A model generated the notes under the pieces. The model saw only the letters and a program-made list of their open reading frames with translations. It made no database searches and was not told the origin of the DNA. The translations under genes and the position numbers were made by a program. Of a DNA stretch of 64,000 nt, positions 53,248 through 62,161 are shown piece after piece. Source of the stretch: Croceicoccus bisphenolivorans (GTDB lineage: Bacteria; Pseudomonadota; Alphaproteobacteria; Sphingomonadales; Sphingomonadaceae); assembly GCF_001634625.1 (NCBI RefSeq), contig NZ_LRSE01000002.1:124001-188000 (forward strand), read 5' to 3'. Numbering within the stretch: position 1 is the first letter of the stretch; the number at the start of each line of letters is the position of its first letter.

Positions 53248-54078
53248 TCAGTTGGCGTTCGCGCGAGACAGGAACGTGCCGACTTTTTGCACCGCCCCGC
53301 CGTCGACCGGGATGTTGACGCCCGTAATGAACTGCGATTCGTCGGAGGCGAGATAGATACCGAGGTAGGCTACGTCGGGCGGGAAGCCGTGGCGTTCCAG
53401 CATTGGTGTGCTGTCGAACAACGCGCGAAAGTGCTCGCTGCCGTCATAGGCCTGCTGCAGCGTCGGTCCCATGATCGGGCCGGGCGAGATGCAGTTGACC
53501 CGAATCCAGTGCGGCGCCCCTTCCAGCGCGAGCTGCCGCGTCACCGCGATCACGCCGCCCTTGCCGGCGGAATGCGCGCTGCCACCAAGGCCTTCGGAAG
53601 CAAGGACTCCTTGGCACGAGGCGATGTTGATGATCGATCCGTTCTGCTGGCGGGTCATGATCGGCCAGACCGCCTTGGTGGGCATGAAAATGACGTCGAG
53701 TTCGAGCCGGATCGTTTCGTGCCACTGCTCTGCCGTCATCTCAGAAAATGGAGCCATGTGGACGTGGGCGCCGTTGTTGTAGAGTACGTCGATCCGGCCT
53801 TCGCGCGTCACGGCTTCGTCAGCCCAAGCCAGCGTCTGTTCTTGCGACGATGCATCGACGACGGTGGTGGTGATAGACAGGCCCATGTCGTCGGCCAGTT
53901 CTTGCGTGGCGGCCAGCGTCTTGGCGTTGACGTCGCTGGCATAGACCCGCGCCCCGGCCTGGGCGAACAGCAATGCGACGACCCGGCCTTGTCCGCCGCC
54001 CGCACCCGTGATCAGGCAGACCTTGTCCTTCAGCCGGTCCTGAACCGGGCCGTTGCTGATCCGCTTGGCATCAATCAT
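53248..54078 (-). CDS. SDR-family protein with His in place of the catalytic Tyr
   Basis: This 276-aa SDR has the cofactor motif ITGAGGGQGR, the NNG motif (YNNGAHVH), Ser in INIASCQG and a C-terminal ITGVNIPVDGGAV. The expected YxxxK reads HSAGK (in GSAHSAGKGG), so the general-acid Tyr is His and only Lys remains. ATG 54078 has AGAGGAT upstream. It is the last gene of the flavoprotein/cytochrome operon and would fit oxidation of the benzylic or allylic alcohol formed by the flavoprotein, if it is active. Confidence 0.83.
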   Translation of the reverse strand: MIDAKRISNGPVQDRLKDKVCLITGAGGGQGRVVALLFAQAGARVYASDVNAKTLAATQELADDMGLSITTTVVDASSQEQTLAWADEAVTREGRIDVLYNNGAHVHMAPFSEMTAEQWHETIRLELDVIFMPTKAVWPIMTRQQNGSIINIASCQGVLASEGLGGSAHSAGKGGVIAVTRQLALEGAPHWIRVNCISPGPIMGPTLQQAYDGSEHFRALFDSTPMLERHGFPPDVAYLGIYLASDESQFITGVNIPVDGGAVQKVGTFLSRANAN

Positions 54079-54215
54079 CTCGATACATCCTCTGTCCTGT
54101 TGCCTGCACGCCATCCGTGTCCCTGGCGCCCGATGAAAGGCATCGTGCTGCGCTTCTCCGGGGCATTGACGTGCGGCGTCTTGTCATTGCGCCGCTCTTC
54201 GCTAGCCTTGCTGGG

Positions 54216-54617
54216 TCAGTTCCCGTCGGGCGACGAGGCTGGTTCGGGCTGGCGACTCAGGTAGGCGCCCAGCGCTGCCAGTTCGGCATCCGTAATCTCC
54301 GTCTTGCGGAACGGTGGCATGATCATCACCCCGTTCCTGACGAAATATTCGACGACTTCGGGTGTCAGGTCGTCGCGTTCTTCCAGCGCGGCGGGGATTT
54401 CGCCGTTGTATTTCACCTCCAGCGACGCCGTGCCGGGATAGCGTGGCCCAGGCGCGTGGCAGGGGGCGCACCATTTGTCGAAGACCTGCTTGCCCGGAGA
54501 TGCCGGCGCCGCTGCCACTGTGCCGCCTTCGCCTGTGGTGGCATCGCTGGTTTCCCCTTGGGAGCAGGCGGCCAGGGTGAATGCAAGGGCAGCCAGCGGC
54601 GCGATGTTGCGGATCAT
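54216..54617 (-). CDS. lipoprotein c-type cytochrome
   Basis: This 133-aa monohaem cytochrome c has a signal ending in the lipobox LAAC (Cys18), one haem site CAPCH (about residues 50-54) and the distal Met in VMIMPPFRKTEIT. It should receive electrons from the neighbouring flavoprotein, as PchC does for 4-cresol dehydrogenase and EhyA for eugenol hydroxylase. Its ATG overlaps the flavoprotein stop (ATGA, 54614-54617), so the two subunits are translationally coupled. Confidence 0.88.
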   Translation of the reverse strand: MIRNIAPLAALAFTLAACSQGETSDATTGEGGTVAAAPASPGKQVFDKWCAPCHAPGPRYPGTASLEVKYNGEIPAALEERDDLTPEVVEYFVRNGVMIMPPFRKTEITDAELAALGAYLSRQPEPASSPDGN

Positions 54618-56287
54618 GATTTCTTCCTGAGATGGCTTGGCCAGATGCCGTAGCGACCGGGCGACAGGATGCCTTTGGGGTCCACCGCGTCCTTCACACT
54701 TTCGTGAAAGCGTCGCAGAACATTGTCGTTGAACGAATAGGTTTCCATCACCTGATCCTGAAAGATCGTGGGCGTGCGATATTCGCCCCAGCCATGCTCC
54801 GCACCGACCCGGATCAGTTCGCGGAACGCGGCAATGACGGCCTTGTTGACGTCTGGGTCATCGACGATCGGAAAACCCAGAATGAACAGGAACGACCGTT
54901 CATAGAACGGGGAGGGCAAGGAGAACGGCCGCAGGTTGAAGATCGGCAGGTTTTTCAACACGGGGATCGTGCGCTGCGCTTCTTCGAACACGCGGTTCGC
55001 TTCGAGAATACCGTCGGCGCTTTGCGGAATGACGGGAGAGAACCACATGTGCCCGTTCGCGGTCTGCGGATTGCCGCCCGCGCGCGTGCCGAAGGCGAAG
55101 AACTCGAGGTTCGGGACGCCTACGTTCTGAGGGTAGATCAGCTGCTTGTCTGAGGCGTCTTTCGCGTCCGTCAGGATCTCGCCCGACCGGAACGTCGCGC
55201 CTTTGATACGGGCCGATGCGATGTCCTGCACCGCTTCCCACTGCGCTGCCACGACCTTTTTGGGGCCGTAGAACGTCAGCGTGACGGTCCAGTACGGGAT
55301 CTTGTTCTCAAGCCCGAAATCCTCAAGCGCCTTGGAATAGCCGAGCCTGGCCCCGGCGATCAGGTCGCCATGGTGCTTGTCCAGCTTGGGCGGACCGTTG
55401 AAAAATACGTCGACAAGCGTTTTCGTGTCGCCGCCAGCGGCGAGCAGCGGGCTCGACATCTCTGGCGGTCCCGGCGCGATGCCAAGGTTCTCGACGTACT
55501 TGATGGTCTCGACCAGCCCGTGCAGGTCGTCGTAGCGCGGCGCTTCGACCACGCAAGTCATGAACGCCTCGGGCTCGGGCATCAGCCAGAAGCCCATCTT
55601 GGTCACTATCCCGAAGTTCGATTGCGAGAAGATGCCGTCGATGATCGGGCCGAAGCCGTTCTTGTATTGAGCCCAGGTCTTCGACCCCGGCATCGCGCCC
55701 ATGCCGGTGCGCATGATCTCGCCGTTCGCCAACACCACTTCCATGCCGCAATGCGCGTCGAAATGGTTGCGAAAGCGCGATGCGGTATGGCCGACACCAT
55801 GGTCCAGCGCATTGCCGACAAGGCTGCCCCAGCCCGGATCGGGCACGTCCAGCCAGACTTTCAGCCCCTTTTCCTGGATGTAGTTGTAGAGGTCGAAATA
55901 GCTGACGCCCGGCTCGACGATGGCGTGGTAGTTGCTGTCGCTAACCTCGATGATGCGGTTCATCCGCTTGAGGTCCACCACCACGCTTCCCGAATAGGCC
56001 GGGGCCGATCCGCCGTAGCCGAGGTTTCGGCCCGTCGAGATCGCATAGAGCGGGATGCTCCGCCGGTTGGCGATGCGCACTACTTCCTGCACTTCCTCCG
56101 CCGAGGAAGGCGCAACAGCGGCGGAGGCCATGCGGTCCTCGTCCGTCCCGCGCAGGGGCGAATAAGCGTCGCGATAAAGGTCCAGATCTTCCTCGCTGGA
56201 GAAGACCCAGTCCTTGCCGACCACGCCGGCAAATTCTGCAAGGGCGGCGGAGAAATCCGACGGCGAAATTCCGGGGGGCGTTCTCAT
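54614..56287 (-). CDS. 4-alkylphenol/vanillyl-alcohol oxidising flavoprotein (VAO family)
   Basis: This 557-aa VAO/PCMH-family flavoprotein has the FAD-binding segment ISTGRNLGYGGSAPAYSG, CGMEVVLANGEIMRTGMG, FGPIIDGIFSQSNFGIVTKM, the cap-domain WGEYRTPTIFQDQVMETY and the C-terminal DPKGILSPGRYGIWP. It is like 4-cresol dehydrogenase PchF, eugenol hydroxylase and vanillyl-alcohol oxidase. The His in ANGHMWFSP aligns, from memory, with the FAD-linking His of vanillyl-alcohol oxidase. It oxidises or hydroxylates 4-alkylphenols at the benzylic carbon. It has no signal peptide, so it is either cytosolic or co-exported with its cytochrome. It lies 4 bp after a Tat-signal gene. Confidence 0.88.
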   Translation of the reverse strand: MRTPPGISPSDFSAALAEFAGVVGKDWVFSSEEDLDLYRDAYSPLRGTDEDRMASAAVAPSSAEEVQEVVRIANRRSIPLYAISTGRNLGYGGSAPAYSGSVVVDLKRMNRIIEVSDSNYHAIVEPGVSYFDLYNYIQEKGLKVWLDVPDPGWGSLVGNALDHGVGHTASRFRNHFDAHCGMEVVLANGEIMRTGMGAMPGSKTWAQYKNGFGPIIDGIFSQSNFGIVTKMGFWLMPEPEAFMTCVVEAPRYDDLHGLVETIKYVENLGIAPGPPEMSSPLLAAGGDTKTLVDVFFNGPPKLDKHHGDLIAGARLGYSKALEDFGLENKIPYWTVTLTFYGPKKVVAAQWEAVQDIASARIKGATFRSGEILTDAKDASDKQLIYPQNVGVPNLEFFAFGTRAGGNPQTANGHMWFSPVIPQSADGILEANRVFEEAQRTIPVLKNLPIFNLRPFSLPSPFYERSFLFILGFPIVDDPDVNKAVIAAFRELIRVGAEHGWGEYRTPTIFQDQVMETYSFNDNVLRRFHESVKDAVDPKGILSPGRYGIWPSHLRKKS

Positions 56288-56291
56288 AGCT

Positions 56292-56924
56292 TTAGACGAT
56301 CATCCATGAAACGAGTTGGGTGCCCGCCTGTGCGGGGATGGTAGCATCGCCGAACCGGCAGGCCTGCATGTCGCGGCGATCCGCGCCGACGCATTGCGTG
56401 ACGACTTGCGCAATCCGGTCGGGCCATGCCGCCGTGTCGAACCCGCCGCTTGCCAGCATGGCCCGCCGGCTGGCGGGGACTTCGACGGAATGCCTCGCGC
56501 GACCGTGCGACTGGTCGATATGATGGATGCCGATAAGTCGCGCCTTGCGGAACTGGCCCATCGCCTGCTGCGACAGCCCATCCCAGACTGAGCGGGTGGT
56601 TAGCCCGACGACCGCGCCCTGTGGATTGCGCCACAGCGGAACCAGCCGCTGCGACCAGAGAGCCGTAAGGCCATCGTTCACGTCGAGTGCCTCGGCCCCT
56701 TCGGCGGCCATGGCTGACGCGAATCGGCGGCTTTGCGCATGCTTGCGGTCAACAATAACGAAACGGACCGAACCGGTGCCTGTTGCTGCCCTGGCGGTCA
56801 GCAATGGAGCGAGGGCAGCGCCTGCCAATGCGGTAGCGCCGACTCCAAGCAGGGCCCTGCGGTTGATCGGCAGGACGCTTGCCGGAGAGCGATGGTCCAA
56901 TTTGCCTGCAACTTCTACCATCAT
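56292..56924 (-). CDS. Tat-signal protein of unknown function
   Basis: This protein of about 210 aa has a twin-arginine signal near residue 21 (INRRALLGVGATALAGAALA, cut after ARA). The mature part has no motif I know; it includes DRKHAQSRRFA, WSQRLVPLWRN and a C-terminal QLVSWMI. ATG 56924 or 56921 follows GGAGCG. It ends 4 bp before the flavoprotein gene and is probably the first gene of that operon. A role in maturation or export of the signal-less flavoprotein, like the unexplained pchX of the cresol operon, is a guess. Confidence 0.65.
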   Translation of the reverse strand: MMVEVAGKLDHRSPASVLPINRRALLGVGATALAGAALAPLLTARAATGTGSVRFVIVDRKHAQSRRFASAMAAEGAEALDVNDGLTALWSQRLVPLWRNPQGAVVGLTTRSVWDGLSQQAMGQFRKARLIGIHHIDQSHGRARHSVEVPASRRAMLASGGFDTAAWPDRIAQVVTQCVGADRRDMQACRFGDATIPAQAGTQLVSWMIV

Positions 56925-57043
56925 TTCCGCTCCATGCGCTTTCACCGATCTCATGCCGGTGCCGCGACCGTGTCGATGTATAGGCCATTCGCTGTAATTG
57001 CAATACGACAAGTATCGTTATTGCGTGGGTCTGCGGGGTGTGG

Positions 57044-57313
57044 CTAGGCACACGTTTTCAGGTTGAACGAAGGCGCGGTGCTCCAGACAGCAATTGCATT
57101 CGCCGTCTGGAGCAAATTGGACTCGCTTGCGTGGATCATAGCTTCTGTGGCGCGGTCAGATCGGCTTTGACTACATTGCTCAGCAACTCGCGCAACCACT
57201 GAGGGGGAGATCCCTCCTGCCCGCCCCCATCCGCGCTGAACGATGCCGGTGATCACGCCGCCATTCACAACCATTCCAATGGGGAGCGCTGCCTTGTCGA
57301 TAAGGACATTCAA
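57044..57313 (-). CDS. hypothetical ORF (89 aa), doubtful
   Basis: The open frame encodes 89 aa with a Gly-rich middle (MVVNGGVITGIVQRGWGRAGG) and no known motif. No good ribosome site is seen. It lies in the 424-bp stretch 57012-57435, where I see no better gene. It may be non-coding. Confidence 0.25.
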   Translation of the reverse strand: MNVLIDKAALPIGMVVNGGVITGIVQRGWGRAGGISPSVVARVAEQCSQSRSDRATEAMIHASESNLLQTANAIAVWSTAPSFNLKTCA

Positions 57314-57435
57314 AGCTCGACGCTCGGCAGAGTGTCAGTATCTTGCAGCATAAGGGCGTGAGCGCCTGGGCCTGAAAGCGGAGAGCTTTTTGCGTCGGGT
57401 GTAAGCACCGCACAGCTGAAGCGCGCAGCTGCTCT

Positions 57436-57990
57436 TCAGGGCGTGATGCGACCGGCCACGACGCCGTGGCGTTTGAGGACATAGCAGATTACCACGAACC
57501 ACGCCGCGACGCTTGCCGTGAATAGACAAATCGCCACCTCGGCCAGATCGCCGACGACAAAGATCGACGCCAGTTGAAACGGCACGGCGACGAACACCAC
57601 GCAGTCGCGCAGTATGTTGTCAATGCCGTAGATTGCGCGCACTGCCCTTGCCGCTGCGGGAATGCCATCGCGGGCGGTGCGAGCGACAATCAGGCCGACG
57701 GTGCGGCTGTCTTCGTTTTCAGGTTTGAAAGCGACTCCGATGGGAATGAGGTGCCGACGGTCTTTCATTTCAACATGCTGCAGCCCGTATCCTACCTGCT
57801 CGCACAGAAATTTGCGCTGAGCGACGAGGACGTCCTCTATGTCGGAAGCGCCTCCGCCAACCAGCCGAGCAAGCTGCTGCAGCTCATTTCGCAGCTGTTC
57901 ACACCAATCGTTTTTGCCCGACAGATTACAAATTGATGGGCAGGCTGTGCATGTTGGTTTTGTGACCCTTCCAAGGCATAGCCAGAGCAT
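57436..57990 (-). CDS. hypothetical protein with C-terminal membrane segments
   Basis: The frame encodes up to 184 aa. Residues from about 31 on look protein-like (CEQLRNELQQLARLVGGG, ERKDRRHL-type charged stretch, GLIVARTARDGIPAAARAV). The C-terminus has two hydrophobic stretches (CVVFVAVPFQLASIFVVG and AICLFTASVAAWFVVICYVL). The start is uncertain: ATG 57990 overlaps a decayed reading frame, and ATG 57768 gives a 110-aa version. I do not recognise a family. Confidence 0.4.
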   Translation of the reverse strand: MLWLCLGRVTKPTCTACPSICNLSGKNDWCEQLRNELQQLARLVGGGASDIEDVLVAQRKFLCEQVGYGLQHVEMKDRRHLIPIGVAFKPENEDSRTVGLIVARTARDGIPAAARAVRAIYGIDNILRDCVVFVAVPFQLASIFVVGDLAEVAICLFTASVAAWFVVICYVLKRHGVVAGRITP

Positions 57991-58222
57991 AGTCCTTCCG
58001 ATTTAAACAGGCGTAGTGGGTGTCGCGCGAAATCCCGGCTTCATTGAGGATGTCTTCGGTGATGATGGGCAACACCTTGGCCTAGCCGCAACCCTGCATC
58101 TTCGCATCGGTCAGGCGCTCTTTCATCAGGCGGCTCTTTCGCGCAGCGGCGAACGTTGGCTTGTCCGATGCGTCGTCCGGCGCATTCACGGCAATCTGCT
58201 TTTGTTTTTTGGGAGTGGTGAG
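57926..58222 (-). pseudogene. decayed ORF with internal amber stop
   Basis: One minus-strand frame reads KKQKQIAVNAPDD, then AARKSRLMKERLTDAKMQGCG, a TAG stop, then AKVLPIITEDILNEAGISRD and on to TAA at 57926. The charged, helical character continues on both sides of the stop, so this looks like a small gene broken by a point mutation. The family is unknown. Confidence 0.35.
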
Positions 58223-58267
58223 GGGCTGATGCTTAAGGCGGACCGTGCGACCGTCACAATTGCGCGC

Positions 58268-58957
58268 TTATCTTCGGTGAATGCGCTCTATCCGTCCGTC
58301 CAGCATTTCGACGCGAACATCGGATTGCTCCGCGATATCGAGATCGTGGGTCACGCAGGCGACGGCGCGGCCTTCGTCGTGGGCCAGTCGCTTCAGCCGC
58401 TCTACAACGGTTGCGCTGTTGCGGCTGTCGAGATTGCCGGTCGGCTCGTCGCCAAGGATCAGGATCGGGTCGTTGGCAAGCGCCCGCGCGATCGCGACCC
58501 GCTGGCGCTCGCCCCCCGATAACTTGTCGGGCGTTTTGGCCTCCTTGCCCTCCAGCCCCAGTTCGGCCAGCAGCATGTCCGCACGCACCGCGCAGGCTTC
58601 GTAGGACAGCTTTCGCAGCCGCTGCATCGGGATCATCACGTTTTCCCGCGCGCTGAATTCGGGCAGCAGGAAGTGGAACTGGAACACGAAGCCCAGCCGG
58701 CGCAGGCGCAGCGCTGCTCGTGCGTCGCCGGACAGTTTGCCTACTTCGCGTCCTTCGAACAGCAACTCCCCGCTCGTCGGCCGGTCGATCAGGCCGAGGA
58801 GGTAGAGCAGCGAGCTTTTGCCGCAGCCCGACGGGCCGACGATCGTGGTGAACTTGCCGGGCTCGATGGTCAGGCTGACATCGCGCACAAGCTCGATCGG
58901 CGGCGTGCCGGGCAGGGTCCGTCCAATGGAGCGCGTTTCGAGGATGGGGGCGCTCAC
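58268..58957 (-). CDS. ABC transporter ATPase (LolD/MacB type)
   Basis: This 229-aa ATPase has Walker A GPSGCGKSSLL, the Q-loop region FVFQFHFLLPEFSARENV, the signature LSGGERQRVAIARAL, Walker B ILILGDEPTGNLD and the switch His in VTHDLD. It starts at GTG 58957, overlapping the permease stop (GTGA). It powers an inner-membrane exporter with the permease and adaptor encoded upstream. The LolD/MacB-type sequence suggests export of a small molecule or lipoprotein-like cargo. Confidence 0.92.
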   Translation of the reverse strand: MSAPILETRSIGRTLPGTPPIELVRDVSLTIEPGKFTTIVGPSGCGKSSLLYLLGLIDRPTSGELLFEGREVGKLSGDARAALRLRRLGFVFQFHFLLPEFSARENVMIPMQRLRKLSYEACAVRADMLLAELGLEGKEAKTPDKLSGGERQRVAIARALANDPILILGDEPTGNLDSRNSATVVERLKRLAHDEGRAVACVTHDLDIAEQSDVRVEMLDGRIERIHRR

Positions 58958-60201
58958 GTCGCACCCCGCAGGATGTCGACCGGATCGACCCGTGCCGTCT
59001 TTCGCGCCGGCAGCCATGCGGCAACCGCGCCGGACAGGAACGAGGCGCCAGCCGCGATTGCGTATTGCAGGGGCGACCGGTCGATCGGGATCTGCGTGTC
59101 GCCCAGGAACGACAGGTTGACGTTGCCCACGATGGTGATCAGCCCATAGCCCAGCAGCCAGCCCATGAGCACACCCACCAGCGCGAGAAGCAGCCCCTCC
59201 AGCACGAAGACCAGTTTGAGGTCGGCTTCGGAAAAGCCGATCGAACGCATGATCGCTATGTCGCGCTGCTTGTCGCTGATGCTGGTCGACACTACGGTGT
59301 AGATGCCGAAGCTGGCCACCAGCAGGATCGCGGAAACCACCGTGTACATGATGATGTTGCGGGTGACGAGCAGCGAGAGGATGTCGGACGATCGTTCCTG
59401 CCAGCTTTGCGCCTTGTACCCGAAACGTGCCTCCAGATTGGCGGCAACCGCTTGCGCCGCATAGGGGTCTTCCAGTTTGATCCCGATGCGGTTGATGATG
59501 AACGGCCTGCCCAGCAGGGATTGCGCCTCGCGCAGGAGGACATAGCCGGAACCGGACGAAAGCAGAGTGTTGCCGCGCTTGAACAGGCCGACGATCTTCA
59601 GTGTGCGCGCTTGCACCGTGCCGGAACTGGCCGAAACGATGTCGCCGGGCCGCACGCCAAGCCTGTTCGCCAGCTCCTCGCCGATGATGACCCCGCCTTG
59701 TGTCGTTTCCAGATCGCGCAGGCGACCGACCTTCAGTTGTTCCTCGATCGTGCTGATCCGGCTTTCGATGTCGGGATCGATGCCGATGATCGCCAGCGCT
59801 TCCTGGCGGCCGCCGATCTGTATTGTTACACCGCCCGAAAGGCTAGGCGAGGCGATCGCGCCGGGGATGTTTTCTGCGGCGGCGAGGATTTCCTGCCAGT
59901 CCTTGATGCCGCGAACCTCCTGACGCAGCTTGTAGCCGCGCATGGCGATGGCGCCGCCGTGGAATTCCCTTTCGCCGGGCTGGGGCGGCGGGCTGCGCAA
60001 TTCGTCGGACACGATGATGTGAGGCGCGATATCGATCATCTGGCGAATGAAGTCGTTCTGGCTTCCCACCATCATCGAGGACACCGCAAGGAAGAAGCCG
60101 ACCCCGACCGCAACGCCGCTGACAGCCACGGCGGTCTGGCGTTTGCGACGCGCGATATGGCGCAGCGCGATCGACACCAGAAAGCCGAAGCGTCGGATCA
60201 T
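58954..60201 (-). CDS. ABC transporter permease (MacB/DevC-like FtsX family)
   Basis: This 415-aa permease has an N-terminal helix (about 20-45, VAVSGVAVGVGFFLAVSSMM), a large periplasmic domain, and three C-terminal helices with the FtsX signature (DKQRDIAIMRSIGFSEADL). Its end DPVDILRG is typical of MacB/DevC permeases. The ATG overlaps the adaptor stop (60198-60201). It works with the ATPase and the HlyD-type adaptor. Confidence 0.9.
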   Translation of the reverse strand: MIRRFGFLVSIALRHIARRKRQTAVAVSGVAVGVGFFLAVSSMMVGSQNDFIRQMIDIAPHIIVSDELRSPPPQPGEREFHGGAIAMRGYKLRQEVRGIKDWQEILAAAENIPGAIASPSLSGGVTIQIGGRQEALAIIGIDPDIESRISTIEEQLKVGRLRDLETTQGGVIIGEELANRLGVRPGDIVSASSGTVQARTLKIVGLFKRGNTLLSSGSGYVLLREAQSLLGRPFIINRIGIKLEDPYAAQAVAANLEARFGYKAQSWQERSSDILSLLVTRNIIMYTVVSAILLVASFGIYTVVSTSISDKQRDIAIMRSIGFSEADLKLVFVLEGLLLALVGVLMGWLLGYGLITIVGNVNLSFLGDTQIPIDRSPLQYAIAAGASFLSGAVAAWLPARKTARVDPVDILRGAT

Positions 60202-61259
60202 TGCCTGACCCTGTCCCCGTCCTCCAGCGTTGCCGGCGGGCTGAGTGCCACTGTCTCCCCATCACGGATGCCGGACAGGATTTCCACCTTGTCCGGTCCG
60301 GCAATGCCGGCCTTGACCTTGCGTTCGTACGCGCGGCGATCCTCTATCACGAACAGGTGCTCGTCGACGATCGCGCTGGCCGGAACGAGCAACGCATTGT
60401 CATGCCTGCCGGTCACGATGTTGACTTCGAGCGTCAGGCCGAGCGGCAGCGTGACACTGTCGGTCAGACCGATCCTGACGCGAAAAGCCCGCTGGCCGGG
60501 ATCGCCGGTGGGCGTGATTTCGGTGACGCGGCCATGAACCACTTTGTCGATTCCGTCGCTCGACATCACGACTTCCTGACCGGTCCGCACCCGGCTGATA
60601 TCGCGTTCATCGACTGTGGCGGTGACGCGGGCAAGCGCCGGATCGCCCAGTTGCAGCAACTGCCTGCCCGGCACTGCCAGATCGCCGGGATAGACATCGC
60701 GTTTCAGCACCATGCCCGCAATGCCGGCGCGCACCACCGTCTGGTCCACCCGCGCCTTCAGCGCATCGACAGCGGCGCTGGCGGCACTGTCCGCCGCGAC
60801 GGCCTGATCGTAAGCGGCCTTCGTCGCCCAGCCTTCCTGATATAGTTTGGAGATGCGCTGCCGTGCCAGCATCGCATTGCGCGCATCGGCCTGCGCCTGC
60901 GCCAGCAATCCGCGCTGTTCCGCATCGTCCAGCAAGATCAGGGGCTGACCGGCAGTCACCCTGTCGCCTTCCTCTACCAGCACGCGCCTTACCGGTGCCG
61001 TCAGCCGGGCTGAAACCGTTACGGGCTGCTGCGGCTCCACGAACCCTGTTGCATAGACAAGTTCGACGGCGGGGCCGCGTTCTGCCTTTGCCGTGGCGAC
61101 CGCGATTGCCCGCCCTTGGGTGAATAGCCAGATGCCGATCGCGGCCAGCGCCATGGCGAGGATGATGAAAAGGGGGAGGGCGCGGCGCAAGGTCAGCTTT
61201 CCGCGTGCCAGATTTGGCCAGAACCAAGATCGCCCAATGTCGCGTTCCCCCTCTGCCAT
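60198..61259 (-). CDS. HlyD-family membrane-fusion protein
   Basis: This 353-aa adaptor has one N-terminal membrane helix (about 28-48, LPLFIILAMALAAIGIWLF), a lipoyl-like half-motif (VRRVLVEEGDRVTAGQPLILLDD), an alpha-hairpin, the second half (VVRAGIAGMVLKRDVYPGDLAVPG) and beta-barrel domains. It bridges the permease to an outer-membrane channel, which is not encoded here. It is first in the three-gene minus-strand operon. ATG 61259 is used; a GTG lies just before. Confidence 0.9.
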   Translation of the reverse strand: MAEGERDIGRSWFWPNLARGKLTLRRALPLFIILAMALAAIGIWLFTQGRAIAVATAKAERGPAVELVYATGFVEPQQPVTVSARLTAPVRRVLVEEGDRVTAGQPLILLDDAEQRGLLAQAQADARNAMLARQRISKLYQEGWATKAAYDQAVAADSAASAAVDALKARVDQTVVRAGIAGMVLKRDVYPGDLAVPGRQLLQLGDPALARVTATVDERDISRVRTGQEVVMSSDGIDKVVHGRVTEITPTGDPGQRAFRVRIGLTDSVTLPLGLTLEVNIVTGRHDNALLVPASAIVDEHLFVIEDRRAYERKVKAGIAGPDKVEILSGIRDGETVALSPPATLEDGDRVRQ

Positions 61260-61445
61260 CACTCGCTGCGATTGCGCGCGCCGTCAAGGTTTCTACCACG
61301 CCATGCGCGCGCAATGCGAGAGCAACGAATGGCGCGCGCGAAGCGGTCGGTTGCGAACCGCGCGGAAACACTCTGTAACGATTGCGATAAGTTTCCGACA
61401 AGTCGCGTGGATAGATGCAAGGGCACTACTCATCAGGAGGTTTCC

Positions 61446-62102
61446 TTGCGCTTCATGTTGTCCGGATCGCGGCCTACGCTTGTTTCCCGTCCGTTGCTGG
61501 CCATCGGTCTGCTTGCTGGCACGATGCTGTCGGCACCCGCTTTGGCGATCGAGGAGCTGCCCAATTCGCTGGCCAGCCTCACTCCGGCCGAATTTGCCGG
61601 CTCTGCGCAAGTGATCGACGACCGCCTGGAACCGGAACTCGTGGTCAGCACGCAGGATGCCTATTCGCGCTCGCGTCCGCTGGACGGGGCGCGTGCCCGG
61701 GACGTGCACATGAAGGCGCGGATCGCGCGGGACGAGGGGAGCGTGACCTATCATGTCGTTCACGATCTTGCTTACTGGTCGCCCTATCGCCAGTTCACGC
61801 ATGTCCAGTTCATGGACGGCGACACCCTGGTGATGCGACCGGTCATGATCGAGAAGACAGGGCGCGAATATTGCGATCAGGACACCGCGATCGGCGAATG
61901 CCGCGTGTTCCAGACACTGAGTTTCGAACTTTCGGCTGCTGAAATGGAGCGGTTGGCGCAAGGCTATAGCGCCGGTTCGCGTGAGCCGTGGCGGCTGCGT
62001 TTCAAGGACGAATTCGGAGAGGACGTGACCAGCGGCATCGCCCCTGCAGAGGCTGGCGGCTTGCTGCAGGCCGTGTCCGGACTGCGGAAAAAGGCGAGTT
62101 GA
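61446..62102 (+). CDS. secreted protein of unknown function
   Basis: This protein of about 218 aa has a signal peptide (ending SAPALA) and a mature domain with YHVVHDLAYWSPYRQFTHVQF and MIEKTGREYCDQDTAIGECRVF, containing two Cys that could pair. TTG 61446 is the likely start, since AGGAGG (61435-61440) is five bases upstream; ATG 61455 is too far away. It precedes the two-component genes and is divergent from the exporter operon, so it may be a periplasmic sensor partner or target of both. Confidence 0.7.
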   Translation: MRFMLSGSRPTLVSRPLLAIGLLAGTMLSAPALAIEELPNSLASLTPAEFAGSAQVIDDRLEPELVVSTQDAYSRSRPLDGARARDVHMKARIARDEGSVTYHVVHDLAYWSPYRQFTHVQFMDGDTLVMRPVMIEKTGREYCDQDTAIGECRVFQTLSFELSAAEMERLAQGYSAGSREPWRLRFKDEFGEDVTSGIAPAEAGGLLQAVSGLRKKAS

Positions 62103-62161
62103 AGTAGCGGGACCTGTTTCCTAGCTTGTCGCCAACAGCAGCCGATTTTTCAGGAATTTCG

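Noticed and set aside
59065-60537. 490-aa plus-strand ORF opposite the ABC permease
   Set aside because: The permease and its overlaps with both neighbours are well supported; the antisense frame shows no family.
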